Positions 1-4,924 of a DNA stretch of 5,483 bases are shown here, in pieces (position 1 is the first letter of the stretch; the number at the start of each line of letters is the position of its first letter). The notes under the pieces are model-generated. The model was not told the DNA's origin and made no database searches. It saw nothing but the letters and a program-made list of their open reading frames with translations. The stretch comes from Dehalococcoidia bacterium (GTDB taxonomy: Bacteria; Chloroflexota; Dehalococcoidia; E44-bin15): NCBI GenBank assembly GCA_023129355.1, contig JAGMCC010000085.1:1-5483 (forward strand). The letters are read 5' to 3'. The translations under genes were made by a program, and so were the position numbers.

Positions 1-81
1 CGCCCCATCGATATTCGTAACCCGCTTCGCTTTCTGGCGAAGCACCGGGGCGGGGTAAGCGACCATGGGAAGGACTGCCAT
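1..81 (-). CDS. def: Peptide deformylase, N-terminal part (runs off the left edge)
   Basis: Only the first 27 codons are in the window. The reading frame begins MAVLPMVAYPAPVLRQKAKR, which matches the usual start of bacterial peptide deformylase (a hydrophobic strand, then Y-P-x-P-V-L-R-x-K-A-x-x-V). This cytoplasmic metalloenzyme removes the formyl group from the N-terminal methionine of new proteins. Its metal-binding motifs (GxGLAAxQ, EGCLS, HExDH) would lie beyond the edge, so catalytic competence cannot be judged. The ATG at 81 is chosen because a strong Shine-Dalgarno, AAGGAGA (92-86), sits 4 bases upstream and the family start aligns there. Another ATG at 95-93 is out of frame. The gene follows priA by 49 bp and has its own consensus promoter, so it can be transcribed independently of priA. 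The family call rests on the N-terminus only but is fairly safe. Confidence 0.85.
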   Translation of the reverse strand, partial: MAVLPMVAYPAPVLRQKAKRVTNIDGA

Positions 82-105
82 CGGGTCTCCTTCATTATTT
101 GACAC

Positions 106-134
106 ATTATAGCGGAGGGGCGCTTGCCTGTCAA
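106..134 (-). promoter_or_regulatory. Consensus sigma-70 promoter for def
   Basis: Read on the minus strand, TTGACA (134-129) is followed by exactly 17 bases and then TATAAT (111-106). Both hexamers and the spacing match the housekeeping consensus exactly. The -35 box overlaps the priA stop codon (TGA at 133-131). The predicted start point near 99 gives a 5' leader of about 18 nt, just enough for the AAGGAGA ribosome binding site of def. The match is seen directly; activity is inferred. Confidence 0.85.
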
Positions 135-2578
135 AGCAGGCTCACCGGGTCGATATCGACGAGACATCCCTGGGGAAGGGGAACCTTAGCCAGCAGGCGC
201 ACCGGGTCATCGCCGCGCAGGATGATCTGCCACCGATACCGGCCGCGCACCCGCGGGATGAAGGCCGGGGAAGGCCCAATGAGGGTGATATCCATGCCCC
301 AGGAGTCCCGTTCCTCTTTTAGGAGGCGGTGCATTCTCTGGGCCTCTGCCTGACAGAGGGCGTTATTGGGGTTAATGTAGCGGAGGCGCGCCAATCGGCT
401 AAACGGGGGGTTTTGGTACTGGCGGCGCAGGGAGATCTCCTTTTTATAAAAAGAGAGGTAGTCCTGTTTTGCGGCACAACCGATGGTATAGTGTTCCGGG
501 GTGTAGCTCTGCACGATGACCTGCCCCGCCAGCGGGCCGCGCCCTGCCCTGCCCGCCACCTGGCTCAGGACCTGGAAGGTGCGCTCGCCGGCACGAAAAT
601 CGGGCAGGTGAAGGCTCACATCGGCGTTGATCACCCCTACCAGGGTTACCAGGGGAAGGTCCAGCCCCTTAGCGATCATTTGAGTGCCAATGAGGACATC
701 TGCCTCATGGGCCAGGAATCTGTCCAGGATCTCCTCGTGGGAATACTTCCCCCGGGTGACATCGCGGTCCCAGCGCAGGAGATTCGCCCTGGGGAAGGCA
801 CGGCCGAGCTCCTCCTCTACCTTCTGGGTGCCGGTGCCCAGAAACTTGATCCGCTTGCTGCCACACTGGGGACAAACACGGGGCATCGCCAGGCGATAAT
901 TGCACTGGTGGCAGACCAGGTACTCCCTCGCCGAGTGATATGTCAGGGAGACATCGCATCTTTTACAGCGTAGCACATGGCCACAGTCGCGACACTGCAC
1001 AAAGGTGGCACTTCCCCGCCGATTGAGGAAAAGGATCACCTGCTCCCTGGCTGCCAGGGCCTGCTTTATCCCTTCGACAAGCGACCTGCTGAAGATGCTC
1101 CTATTTCCCGCCTTCAGCTCCTCGCGCAGATCGACCACCGCCACCCTTTTCTCCCCCGTAGCGATCCGCTCCGGCAGCTCCAATAGTCGATAGTCTCCTC
1201 TTTGGCTCCGATAGTAGCTGGTGGTATCCGGCGTAGCACTGCCCAGGATGACCACCGCGCCGGTGAGCTCTGCCAGCCTAATGGCGACATCGCGCGCATG
1301 GTAGCGGGGCGATTGCTCCTGCTGCTTATAGGTCCACTCATGCTCCTCATCGATGACGATGAGCCCCAGATCAGGCTGGGGGGCGAAGATCGCCCCTCGG
1401 GACCCGATGACCACATCGAAGGCACCCTCCCTAATTCGCCACCACTCATCGAACTGCTCCCCTACCGAAAGCTTGCTATGGAGCACCGCAACCCTGCCCG
1501 GGAAGCGTGAGGCGAAGCGCGTAATGGTCTGTGGGGTGAGGGCTATCTCGGGGACCAGCACAATTGCCCGCTTGCCAATGGCGATGGCCTGCGCCAGGGC
1601 CCGCAGGTAGATCTCCGTCTTCCCGCTCCCGGCGACCCCATGGAGCAGGAAAACGGGCAGCCCATTTTTCGCTTTTTCGCTCTCCCCCCACCCCCCACCA
1701 CTCTCCATCTCCTCGCCCGGAGCAAGGGCCGCTTTGACCTCTCGCCAGGCAGCCTCCTGCGCCGGGGTAAGGGTAGGGGCCGGTGAGGTCGGGAAGGCGC
1801 GGTGAGCCAGCGGGTCGCGATATACCTGAACCTGCTCGATAGTGACCAGGCCCTTTCTTCGCAGCGCCGCCACCACCGCTGAGGTGAGACCGAGGCGCTT
1901 TTTAGCTTCGGAGAGAGGGATGGGGCCAGCTTCGAGAAGCTTTAGCAGCTCCGCCTGCTTGGGAGCTCCCCTTGCCCGGAGCAGGCTCGTTATCTCTGGC
2001 ACTGCTTCACTAACAAGGCGGAGATAAGGTACCGTCTTTGGCCTCACCCTGACCCGCTCCAGCTCGTGGGTTTTCTTGACCAGCCCTTTTCGCACCAGTT
2101 GCTCGATAATCACCCTGGCCTCTTTTTTGCCCAGAGCTTTCTCAACCGCTCTCACCTCAACCTTGCCCTTACTACCGATGAGATTCAGCAATACCCTCTG
2201 GCCAGGGGTTAGCGAGGAGATAGTGCTCTCAGCGTGATGGGGAACCGGTGTAAGAAAGGTGAGCACCCTCCGCTCAAAGCCGGGGGGCATCATCAGGGCA
2301 GCGGCGTCGAAAAGGGGCGCAAGATAGTATTCGCTGATCCAGCGGGCCAATTCCACCTGGGGTGGGGATAGTATGGGGCGACGGTCGATGAGGCCAGCGA
2401 CCTCCCTGGTATCCTCCACCGAGGGATATTCGGTTAACTCAAGGACCACGCCCTGCAATAGTCTGGGTCCAAAGGGGACCCACACCGCATGACCCACCAT
2501 TATATCAGGGGGCACAGCGTAGCAGAACGTTCGCCGCTGTGCCCCCGGGGAATTAACCGCCACCTCAGCGTAATTCAT
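131..2578 (-). CDS. priA: Primosomal protein N' (PriA), replication restart helicase
   Basis: Encodes 815 residues. PriA is a 3'-5' DNA helicase that recognises stalled or collapsed forks and reloads the replicative helicase. Visible in order: N-terminal 3'-end-binding domain (about 1-105), a winged-helix-like region (about 120-255), Walker A GVAGSGKT (314-321), Walker B DEEH (410-413), SATP (447-450), eight zinc-binding cysteines in four pairs (529/532, 538/541, 556/559, 569/572) inserted in the second helicase lobe, GTQMIAKGLD (631-640), the arginine-finger motif QVAGRAGRG (673-681), and a C-terminal domain. All key residues are present. The ATG at 2578 is preferred over an in-frame TTG at 2596 because AGGAG (2590-2586) lies 7 bases upstream and the family begins with MNYAEVAV-like sequence. 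Just before Walker A, residues about 288-305 are an unusually Gly/Glu-rich linker containing GESEK (298-302), which is one copy of the repeat shared with trmD and mogA. It lies 62 bp downstream of rplS, beyond a terminator. Confidence 0.97.
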   Translation of the reverse strand: MNYAEVAVNSPGAQRRTFCYAVPPDIMVGHAVWVPFGPRLLQGVVLELTEYPSVEDTREVAGLIDRRPILSPPQVELARWISEYYLAPLFDAAALMMPPGFERRVLTFLTPVPHHAESTISSLTPGQRVLLNLIGSKGKVEVRAVEKALGKKEARVIIEQLVRKGLVKKTHELERVRVRPKTVPYLRLVSEAVPEITSLLRARGAPKQAELLKLLEAGPIPLSEAKKRLGLTSAVVAALRRKGLVTIEQVQVYRDPLAHRAFPTSPAPTLTPAQEAAWREVKAALAPGEEMESGGGWGESEKAKNGLPVFLLHGVAGSGKTEIYLRALAQAIAIGKRAIVLVPEIALTPQTITRFASRFPGRVAVLHSKLSVGEQFDEWWRIREGAFDVVIGSRGAIFAPQPDLGLIVIDEEHEWTYKQQEQSPRYHARDVAIRLAELTGAVVILGSATPDTTSYYRSQRGDYRLLELPERIATGEKRVAVVDLREELKAGNRSIFSRSLVEGIKQALAAREQVILFLNRRGSATFVQCRDCGHVLRCKRCDVSLTYHSAREYLVCHQCNYRLAMPRVCPQCGSKRIKFLGTGTQKVEEELGRAFPRANLLRWDRDVTRGKYSHEEILDRFLAHEADVLIGTQMIAKGLDLPLVTLVGVINADVSLHLPDFRAGERTFQVLSQVAGRAGRGPLAGQVIVQSYTPEHYTIGCAAKQDYLSFYKKEISLRRQYQNPPFSRLARLRYINPNNALCQAEAQRMHRLLKEERDSWGMDITLIGPSPAFIPRVRGRYRWQIILRGDDPVRLLAKVPLPQGCLVDIDPVSLL
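1672..1687 (-). repeat. Dispersed GESEK repeat, copy in priA
   Basis: The 16-base core GGGGAGAGCGAAAAAG (minus strand) is identical to copies in trmD and the mogA tail, and is read in the same frame as GESEK. In priA it is preceded by a G-rich tract (roughly 1688-1703: two runs of six G separated by T, after GGT) and followed by GCGAAAAA, which partly duplicates its own end. It falls in the linker between the winged-helix region and the Walker A strand, where PriA homologues normally have a shorter, variable loop. Confidence 0.7.
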
Positions 2579-2594
2579 CCCCTTTCTCCTGCAC

Positions 2595-2633
2595 AAAAAG
2601 ACGGGGAAGTGACAAATTGCCCCATGCCCCGTC
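2595..2633 (-). terminator. Intrinsic terminator after rplS
   Basis: On the minus strand, GACGGGG (2633-2627) pairs with CCCCGTC (2606-2600) in a perfect 7-bp stem. The loop is 20 nt and five T residues (2599-2595) follow. It starts 7 bases after the rplS stop codon and ends just before the priA ribosome binding site (2590-2586). The long loop may make it partly leaky, so some priA message could come from read-through. No clear separate promoter for priA was seen in the 62-bp gap. Confidence 0.7.
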
Positions 2634-2640
2634 CTTTATG

Positions 2641-3003
2641 CTACTTCTCCTTGCGTTCTTCCTTTGGCCTTCTCTCCTTTATTCGCGCCTTCTTGGCGGT
2701 GAGACCGCGCAGGTAATAGAGATTGGCACGGTGCACCTGGCCATGTCTTAGCACCTCTACCTTTTCTACAGAAGGGGAGTGAAGGAAAAAGGTTCTTTCC
2801 ACGCCAACCCCGTAGGCAATGCGCCGCACGGTGAAGTTGGCATTGATATTGCCCTTTCTCACCCTTATCACCACCCCCTGGAACATCTGGGTGCGCACCC
2901 GCTCCCCCTCTACTATCTTGATGCTCACCTTCACTGTATCACCGGGGCTGATCACGGGGATATTAGGATTCGGCGCAACTGGAATCAGCGTATCGAGGTT
3001 CAT
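2641..3003 (-). CDS. rplS: 50S ribosomal protein L19
   Basis: Encodes 120 residues, close to the usual 115-120 for bL19. This large-subunit protein lies near the interface with the 30S subunit. Diagnostic segments are PGDTVKVSIKIVEGERVRTQ (20-39), GVVIRVRKG (43-51), the signature FTVRRIAYGVGVERTFFLHS (57-76), and RANLYYLRGLTAKKARIKER (92-111). The tail is highly basic and charged (RRPKEERKEK), typical of ribosomal proteins. The ATG (3003-3001) directly abuts the TAA stop of trmD (3006-3004), and a purine-rich AGAGGAAG lies inside the end of trmD, so the two are probably translationally coupled. The trmD-rplS pair is conserved in many bacteria. A terminator follows. Confidence 0.98.
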   Translation of the reverse strand: MNLDTLIPVAPNPNIPVISPGDTVKVSIKIVEGERVRTQMFQGVVIRVRKGNINANFTVRRIAYGVGVERTFFLHSPSVEKVEVLRHGQVHRANLYYLRGLTAKKARIKERRPKEERKEK

Positions 3004-3768
3004 TTAATCTTCCTCTCTTTCCATCTGTGCCACCAATCTTCTCTCTTCATCGCTCAGCGCTGCCCGCTCCAGAAGGTCTGGGCGCCGCCTAATGGTGCGC
3101 CGTAGGGACTGTTCCCTTCGCCACCTGGCGATAGCGGCGTGATTTCCCGAAAGCAATACCTCAGGCACCTCCCACCCGCGAAATGACTGGGGGCGAGTGT
3201 ACTGGGGATACTCCAGAAGCCCGCTTGAGTGGGAGTCTTCCCCCACCGATTCCCCCGACCCCAGGGCGCCGGGCAGTTGCCGCACCATAGCATCCACGAC
3301 CACCATGGCGGCAAGCTCCCCACCGCTCAGGATGTAGTCCCCGATGCTGATCTCGTCTGTGACCAGGTGCTCCCGCACCCGCTCATCCACCCCCTCGTAG
3401 TGTCCGCAAATGAGGATAAGCTCATCATATTCAGCCAGCTCCTCAGCGGCCCGCTGGTCGAAAAGCCGACCCTGCGGGGTGAGCAGGAGCACCGGGAGCT
3501 CAGATTCGCCTTTTTCGCTCTCCCCGCACTTGCTCCACTCGCTCTTTATCGCCGCCACCGCCTCAAAGAGGGGCTCTGGCTTTAACACCATCCCGGGACC
3601 ACCACCGTAAGGAGAATCATCGACCACATGATGCCTATCGGCGGTGTAGTCTCGAATATTATGAATCGCAATCTCTACCAGCCCGCGGTCGATGGCTCGC
3701 TTGATTATGCTCTCGCTAAAAGGACCGGTGAACATATTGGGGAAAAGGGTCAAGATGTGAATGTACAT
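3004..3768 (-). CDS. trmD: tRNA (guanine-37-N1) methyltransferase
   Basis: Encodes 254 residues. TrmD transfers a methyl group from S-adenosylmethionine to N1 of G37 in tRNAs that read CCN, CUN and CGG, which prevents frameshifting. The SPOUT trefoil-knot elements are visible: SPYGGGPGMVLKPEPL (52-67), LLLTPQGRLFDQ (94-105), CGHYEGVDERV (121-131) and SIGDYILSGGE (141-151). Functional residues by family knowledge correspond to E125, R163 (in VRQLPG) and D178 (in EDSHSSGLLEYPQYTRP). Each is 9 positions later than the Haemophilus influenzae numbering I recall (E116, R154, D169), which indicates a net 9-residue insertion upstream. That insertion is around 76-89 and contains CGESEKGES, the dispersed repeat. 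The ATG at 3768 fits the family start (MYIHILTLFP) and has AGGGAG (3779-3774) 5 bases upstream. It lies 131 bp after mogA, across a repeat array, and abuts rplS. Confidence 0.98.
   Translation of the reverse strand: MYIHILTLFPNMFTGPFSESIIKRAIDRGLVEIAIHNIRDYTADRHHVVDDSPYGGGPGMVLKPEPLFEAVAAIKSEWSKCGESEKGESELPVLLLTPQGRLFDQRAAEELAEYDELILICGHYEGVDERVREHLVTDEISIGDYILSGGELAAMVVVDAMVRQLPGALGSGESVGEDSHSSGLLEYPQYTRPQSFRGWEVPEVLLSGNHAAIARWRREQSLRRTIRRRPDLLERAALSDEERRLVAQMEREED
3510..3525 (-). repeat. Dispersed GESEK repeat, copy in trmD
   Basis: The core GGGGAGAGCGAAAAAG (minus strand) is identical to the priA and mogA copies. The flanks also match the mogA unit beyond the core: GTG[T/C] precedes it and G[T/C]GA follows, giving CGESEKGE in both proteins. 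Over a 42-base hand alignment about 29 positions match the mogA-tail unit. It is inserted in the loop between the helix after KPEPLFEAV and the LLLTPQG strand of the SAM-binding knot, and accounts for the 9-residue length excess. Confidence 0.75.
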
Positions 3769-3805
3769 TCCAGCTCCCTATGCCGCGGCGCCCCCGGTTA
3801 CCAGG

Positions 3806-3939
3806 CTTTTTTACACTCACCACATGCACTGGCCTCACCGCTCAGCGCCACCCACACTCCACCGCCTCACCTTTTTCGCTCTCCCCACACTCCACCACCT
3901 CACCCTTTTTCGCTCTCCCCACACTCCACCACCTCACCC
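3806..3939 (-). repeat. Decaying 33-bp tandem array at the 3' end of mogA
   Basis: On the minus strand four units lie head to tail: 3938-3906 (33 bp), 3905-3872 (34 bp, one extra G), 3871-3840 (32 bp) and 3839-3807 (33 bp), together exactly 4 x 33. Units 1 and 2 are nearly identical. Unit 3 matches over its first 20 or so bases. Unit 4 matches unit 2 at about 24 of 34 positions by hand alignment. Unit 1 encodes GEVVECGESEK and is the end of MogA. The extra G in unit 2 shifts the frame onto a TGA, so translation stops there. Unit 4, in the original frame, would read GEASACGECKK followed by AW and a stop. The array fills most of the gap between mogA and the trmD ribosome binding site. Confidence 0.8.
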
Positions 3940-4400
3940 CTGAGCACCTCAATAGCGTGGGGTATCACGGGCAAAATCACCTCCAGACATTCGCGAACCG
4001 CCCGCGGGCTGCCGGGGAGATTGATGATCAAGCTGCCTCCTCTAATACCGGCCACCGCCCGACTGAGCATCGCCATCGTGGTCTTCTTCAGACTCTCGGC
4101 CCTCATCGCCTCGGCGAACCCCGGTGCCATCCTCTCCAAAACTGCAAGCGTTGCCTCCGGGGTCACATCGCGCGAGCTTAGACCGGTGCCCCCGGTGGTG
4201 AGGATGAGATCGATGCCTTCCTTATCGGCCCACTCCACGAGCCTCGCGGAGATGAGCTCCCCCTCATCGGGGACAACGTCATATTTTACCACGTTAGCGT
4301 CAAGAGCGCCAAGCAGCTCTCTGATTACCTCGCCGCTCTTATCCTCTCGCTCGCCTCGTGAACCCTTATCGCTGATGGTGAGTATGCCCAAGCTAAACAT
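3900..4400 (-). CDS. mogA: MogA/MoaB-family molybdopterin adenylyltransferase
   Basis: Encodes 166 residues. The family activates molybdopterin by adenylylation before molybdenum insertion during molybdenum cofactor synthesis. Visible motifs are the start LGILTISDKGSRGEREDKSG (4-23), the nucleotide-binding TTGGTG (68-73), RDVTPEA (77-83, whose Asp aligns with an Asp important in E. coli MogA), and LPGSPRAVRECLEVILPVIP (128-147). The protein is a single MoCF-binding domain of normal length. The C-terminus EVVECGESEKG runs into a tandem repeat, and the stop is created by a one-base expansion in the second unit. The ATG at 4400 is forced: an in-frame TAA lies 3 bases upstream, and the family start aligns. 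The Shine-Dalgarno is poor (AATAAGAA), so initiation may depend on upstream translation or leader structure. MogA and MoaB cannot be told apart from sequence alone. No other molybdenum cofactor gene is in the window. It is the first recognisable gene of the mogA-trmD-rplS unit. Confidence 0.92.
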   Translation of the reverse strand: MFSLGILTISDKGSRGEREDKSGEVIRELLGALDANVVKYDVVPDEGELISARLVEWADKEGIDLILTTGGTGLSSRDVTPEATLAVLERMAPGFAEAMRAESLKKTTMAMLSRAVAGIRGGSLIINLPGSPRAVRECLEVILPVIPHAIEVLRGEVVECGESEKG

Positions 4401-4458
4401 TTCTTATTCGGGGGTAAGCACACCCTGAGTATGAATGCACCCCCAAACATTCCTCTCC

Positions 4459-4575
4459 TTACCGGTGAGTTCGATATAAATATTCTGAAGTCTCATCAAC
4501 CCAGTCCTCAGCATAAAAGAGAAAGGTTTTACAAATCTCCTTAGGAGGCACGAAGTGGACGCTGTCGATATACAT
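4459..4575 (-). CDS. Candidate 38-residue small ORF in the mogA leader
   Basis: Not recognised. The predicted peptide starts MYIDSVHFVPPKEICK and ends WVDETSEYLYRTHR. Its composition is mixed and protein-like, with acidic and aromatic residues, unlike the overlapping 64-codon frame at 4598-4404, which is rich in Ser, Cys and Arg. It has no clear Shine-Dalgarno, but its ATG lies one base after the stop of another short frame (4639-4577) that has a good one, so coupled translation is possible. It could be a real small protein, a leader peptide or a remnant of a decayed gene. No membrane segment or known motif is evident. Confidence 0.3.
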   Translation of the reverse strand: MYIDSVHFVPPKEICKTFLFYAEDWVDETSEYLYRTHR

Positions 4576-4576
4576 T

Positions 4577-4639
4577 TTAATTCAAAATAGAGACGCATGT
4601 CATGAATCTTGGCCTCCAGGCTGTATCCCCCGTAAGCAT
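4577..4639 (-). CDS. Candidate 20-residue leader peptide upstream of mogA
   Basis: This frame starts at ATG 4639 with AAGGAG (4651-4646) 6 bases upstream, the best ribosome binding site in the leader. It reads MLTGDTAWRPRFMTCVSILN and stops at TAA 4579-4577. The start codon and part of the ribosome binding site lie in the loop of a 9-bp hairpin. The stop is followed after one base by the ATG of the next short frame. There is no run of a single regulatory amino acid, so classical attenuation is not obvious. Real or fortuitous cannot be decided here. Confidence 0.25.
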   Translation of the reverse strand: MLTGDTAWRPRFMTCVSILN

Positions 4640-4657
4640 GCAGTTCTCCTTACAGGG
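4628..4657 (-). promoter_or_regulatory. Leader hairpin around a ribosome binding site
   Basis: On the minus strand CCCTGTAAG (4657-4649) pairs with CTTACGGGG (4636-4628) to give nine pairs including one U-G wobble, around a 12-nt loop. On the plus strand the wobble becomes a C-A mismatch, so the fold favours the minus-strand RNA. The loop carries GAG of the Shine-Dalgarno and the ATG of the 20-codon frame. No T-run follows, so it is not an intrinsic terminator. It lies about 65 nt into the predicted mogA leader transcript. No known riboswitch consensus was recognised in the 4401-4722 leader. Confidence 0.45.
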
Positions 4658-4728
4658 TGCCACCAGCATCTGCCCCTTGTGGATAGTGGTCTAAGGCAGC
4701 CAGCCAGCTATCGGTAGAAGTTTTCGCC

Positions 4729-4757
4729 AATATACCACAGAAAAGGTTCCCTGTAAA
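4729..4757 (-). promoter_or_regulatory. Predicted promoter of the mogA-trmD-rplS unit
   Basis: On the minus strand TTTACA (4757-4752), 17 bases, then TATATT (4734-4729) form a near-consensus sigma-70 promoter, one mismatch in each hexamer. TGTGG precedes the -10 box, the same context as in the divergent mraZ promoter. The predicted start near 4722 leaves a leader of about 320 nt before mogA. The gap to the mraZ -35 box is under 30 bp, so the two promoters are back to back. Confidence 0.6.
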
Positions 4758-4785
4758 CGAGTTTTGAAAATTCATAGGAAAAGTA

Positions 4786-4815
4786 TTGACAAAATGTGAA
4801 AAATTGTGGTATATT
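4786..4815 (+). promoter_or_regulatory. mraZ promoter
   Basis: TTGACA (4786-4791) is an exact -35 consensus. It is followed by 18 bases and the -10 box TATATT (4810-4815). The predicted start near 4822 gives a leader of about 100 nt before the mraZ ATG. The spacer and start-site region are covered by the 10-bp-spaced GTGGN repeats, so a bound repressor would block polymerase. This would drive mraZ, rsmH and probably the rest of the dcw cluster. Confidence 0.75.
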
Positions 4816-4840
4816 GTGTAGCAATATGGAAAATAGTGGT
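4796..4840 (+). promoter_or_regulatory. Probable MraZ operator: five direct repeats, 10-bp period
   Basis: GTGAA (4796), GTGGT (4806), GTGTA (4816), ATGGA (4826) and GTGGT (4836) are each separated by 5 AT-rich bases, so the period is exactly 10 bp. MraZ is known in E. coli to bind direct TGGGN repeats with 5-nt spacers upstream of its own gene, and in mycoplasmas to bind GTG-containing direct repeats. The positions here, from the promoter spacer to past the start site of mraZ itself, fit autorepression by a ring-shaped MraZ oligomer. The pattern is seen directly; binding is inferred. Confidence 0.7.
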
Positions 4841-4883
4841 AGTTTTGCTGATTAAGTTAGCGATGTTTCTCTACAAAGGCTGT

Positions 4884-4908
4884 TAAAATTTGGGCTCTAA
4901 AAATTTTA
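4884..4908 (+). promoter_or_regulatory. AT-rich hairpin directly before the mraZ ribosome binding site
   Basis: TAAAATTT (4884-4891) and AAATTTTA (4901-4908) are perfect 8-bp inverted repeats around a 9-base loop. The last base overlaps the Shine-Dalgarno AGGTGA (4908-4913). The stem is all A-U and so weak. It could hold the ribosome binding site at a fixed distance or shorten the effective 11-base spacing, but may be incidental. Confidence 0.3.
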
Positions 4909-4924
4909 GGTGATTAAGATAAGC

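Larger units (their letters stand above)
4728..4816. repeat. 12-bp inverted repeat carrying both divergent -10 regions
   Basis: CAATATACCACA (4728-4739) and its exact reverse complement TGTGGTATATTG (4805-4816) face each other across 65 bases. Each arm contains the -10 box TATATT of one of the two diverging promoters together with a GTGGT box. The symmetry suggests that a single regulator or shared promoter architecture controls both directions. Confidence 0.7.

Noticed and set aside
329..973. Plus-strand frame of 214 codons antisense to priA
   Set aside because: It lies entirely opposite the conserved helicase and zinc region of PriA and shows no family features.
2579..2596. Extended priA start at TTG 2596
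   Set aside because: The ribosome binding site AGGAG would lie inside the gene, and homologues begin at the ATG at 2578.
3806..3939. CRISPR array
   Set aside because: The 33-bp units are directly adjacent with no unique spacers, and one unit is coding sequence of mogA.
3628..4428. Long plus-strand frame of 266 codons antisense to mogA and the start of trmD
   Set aside because: It is the shadow of well-supported minus-strand genes, is Ser/Pro/Thr-rich from the tandem repeat, and has no ribosome binding site or recognisable motif.
4404..4598. Minus-strand frame of 64 codons ending 3 bases before mogA
   Set aside because: There is no ribosome binding site, composition is rich in Ser, Cys and Arg, and it overlaps a more protein-like 38-codon frame. 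Kept only as a possible coupling frame for mogA.
4401..4722. Molybdenum cofactor riboswitch before mogA
   Set aside because: Position is suggestive, but I could not recognise the conserved loops of that RNA in the sequence.
4650..4775. Minus-strand frame of 41 codons starting at 4775
   Set aside because: It has no Shine-Dalgarno and spans the predicted minus-strand promoter, so that promoter could not express it.
4910..4924. Extended mraZ start at GTG 4910
   Set aside because: It has no ribosome binding site and would add five residues not found in the family; the GTG is part of the AGGTGA site for ATG 4925.
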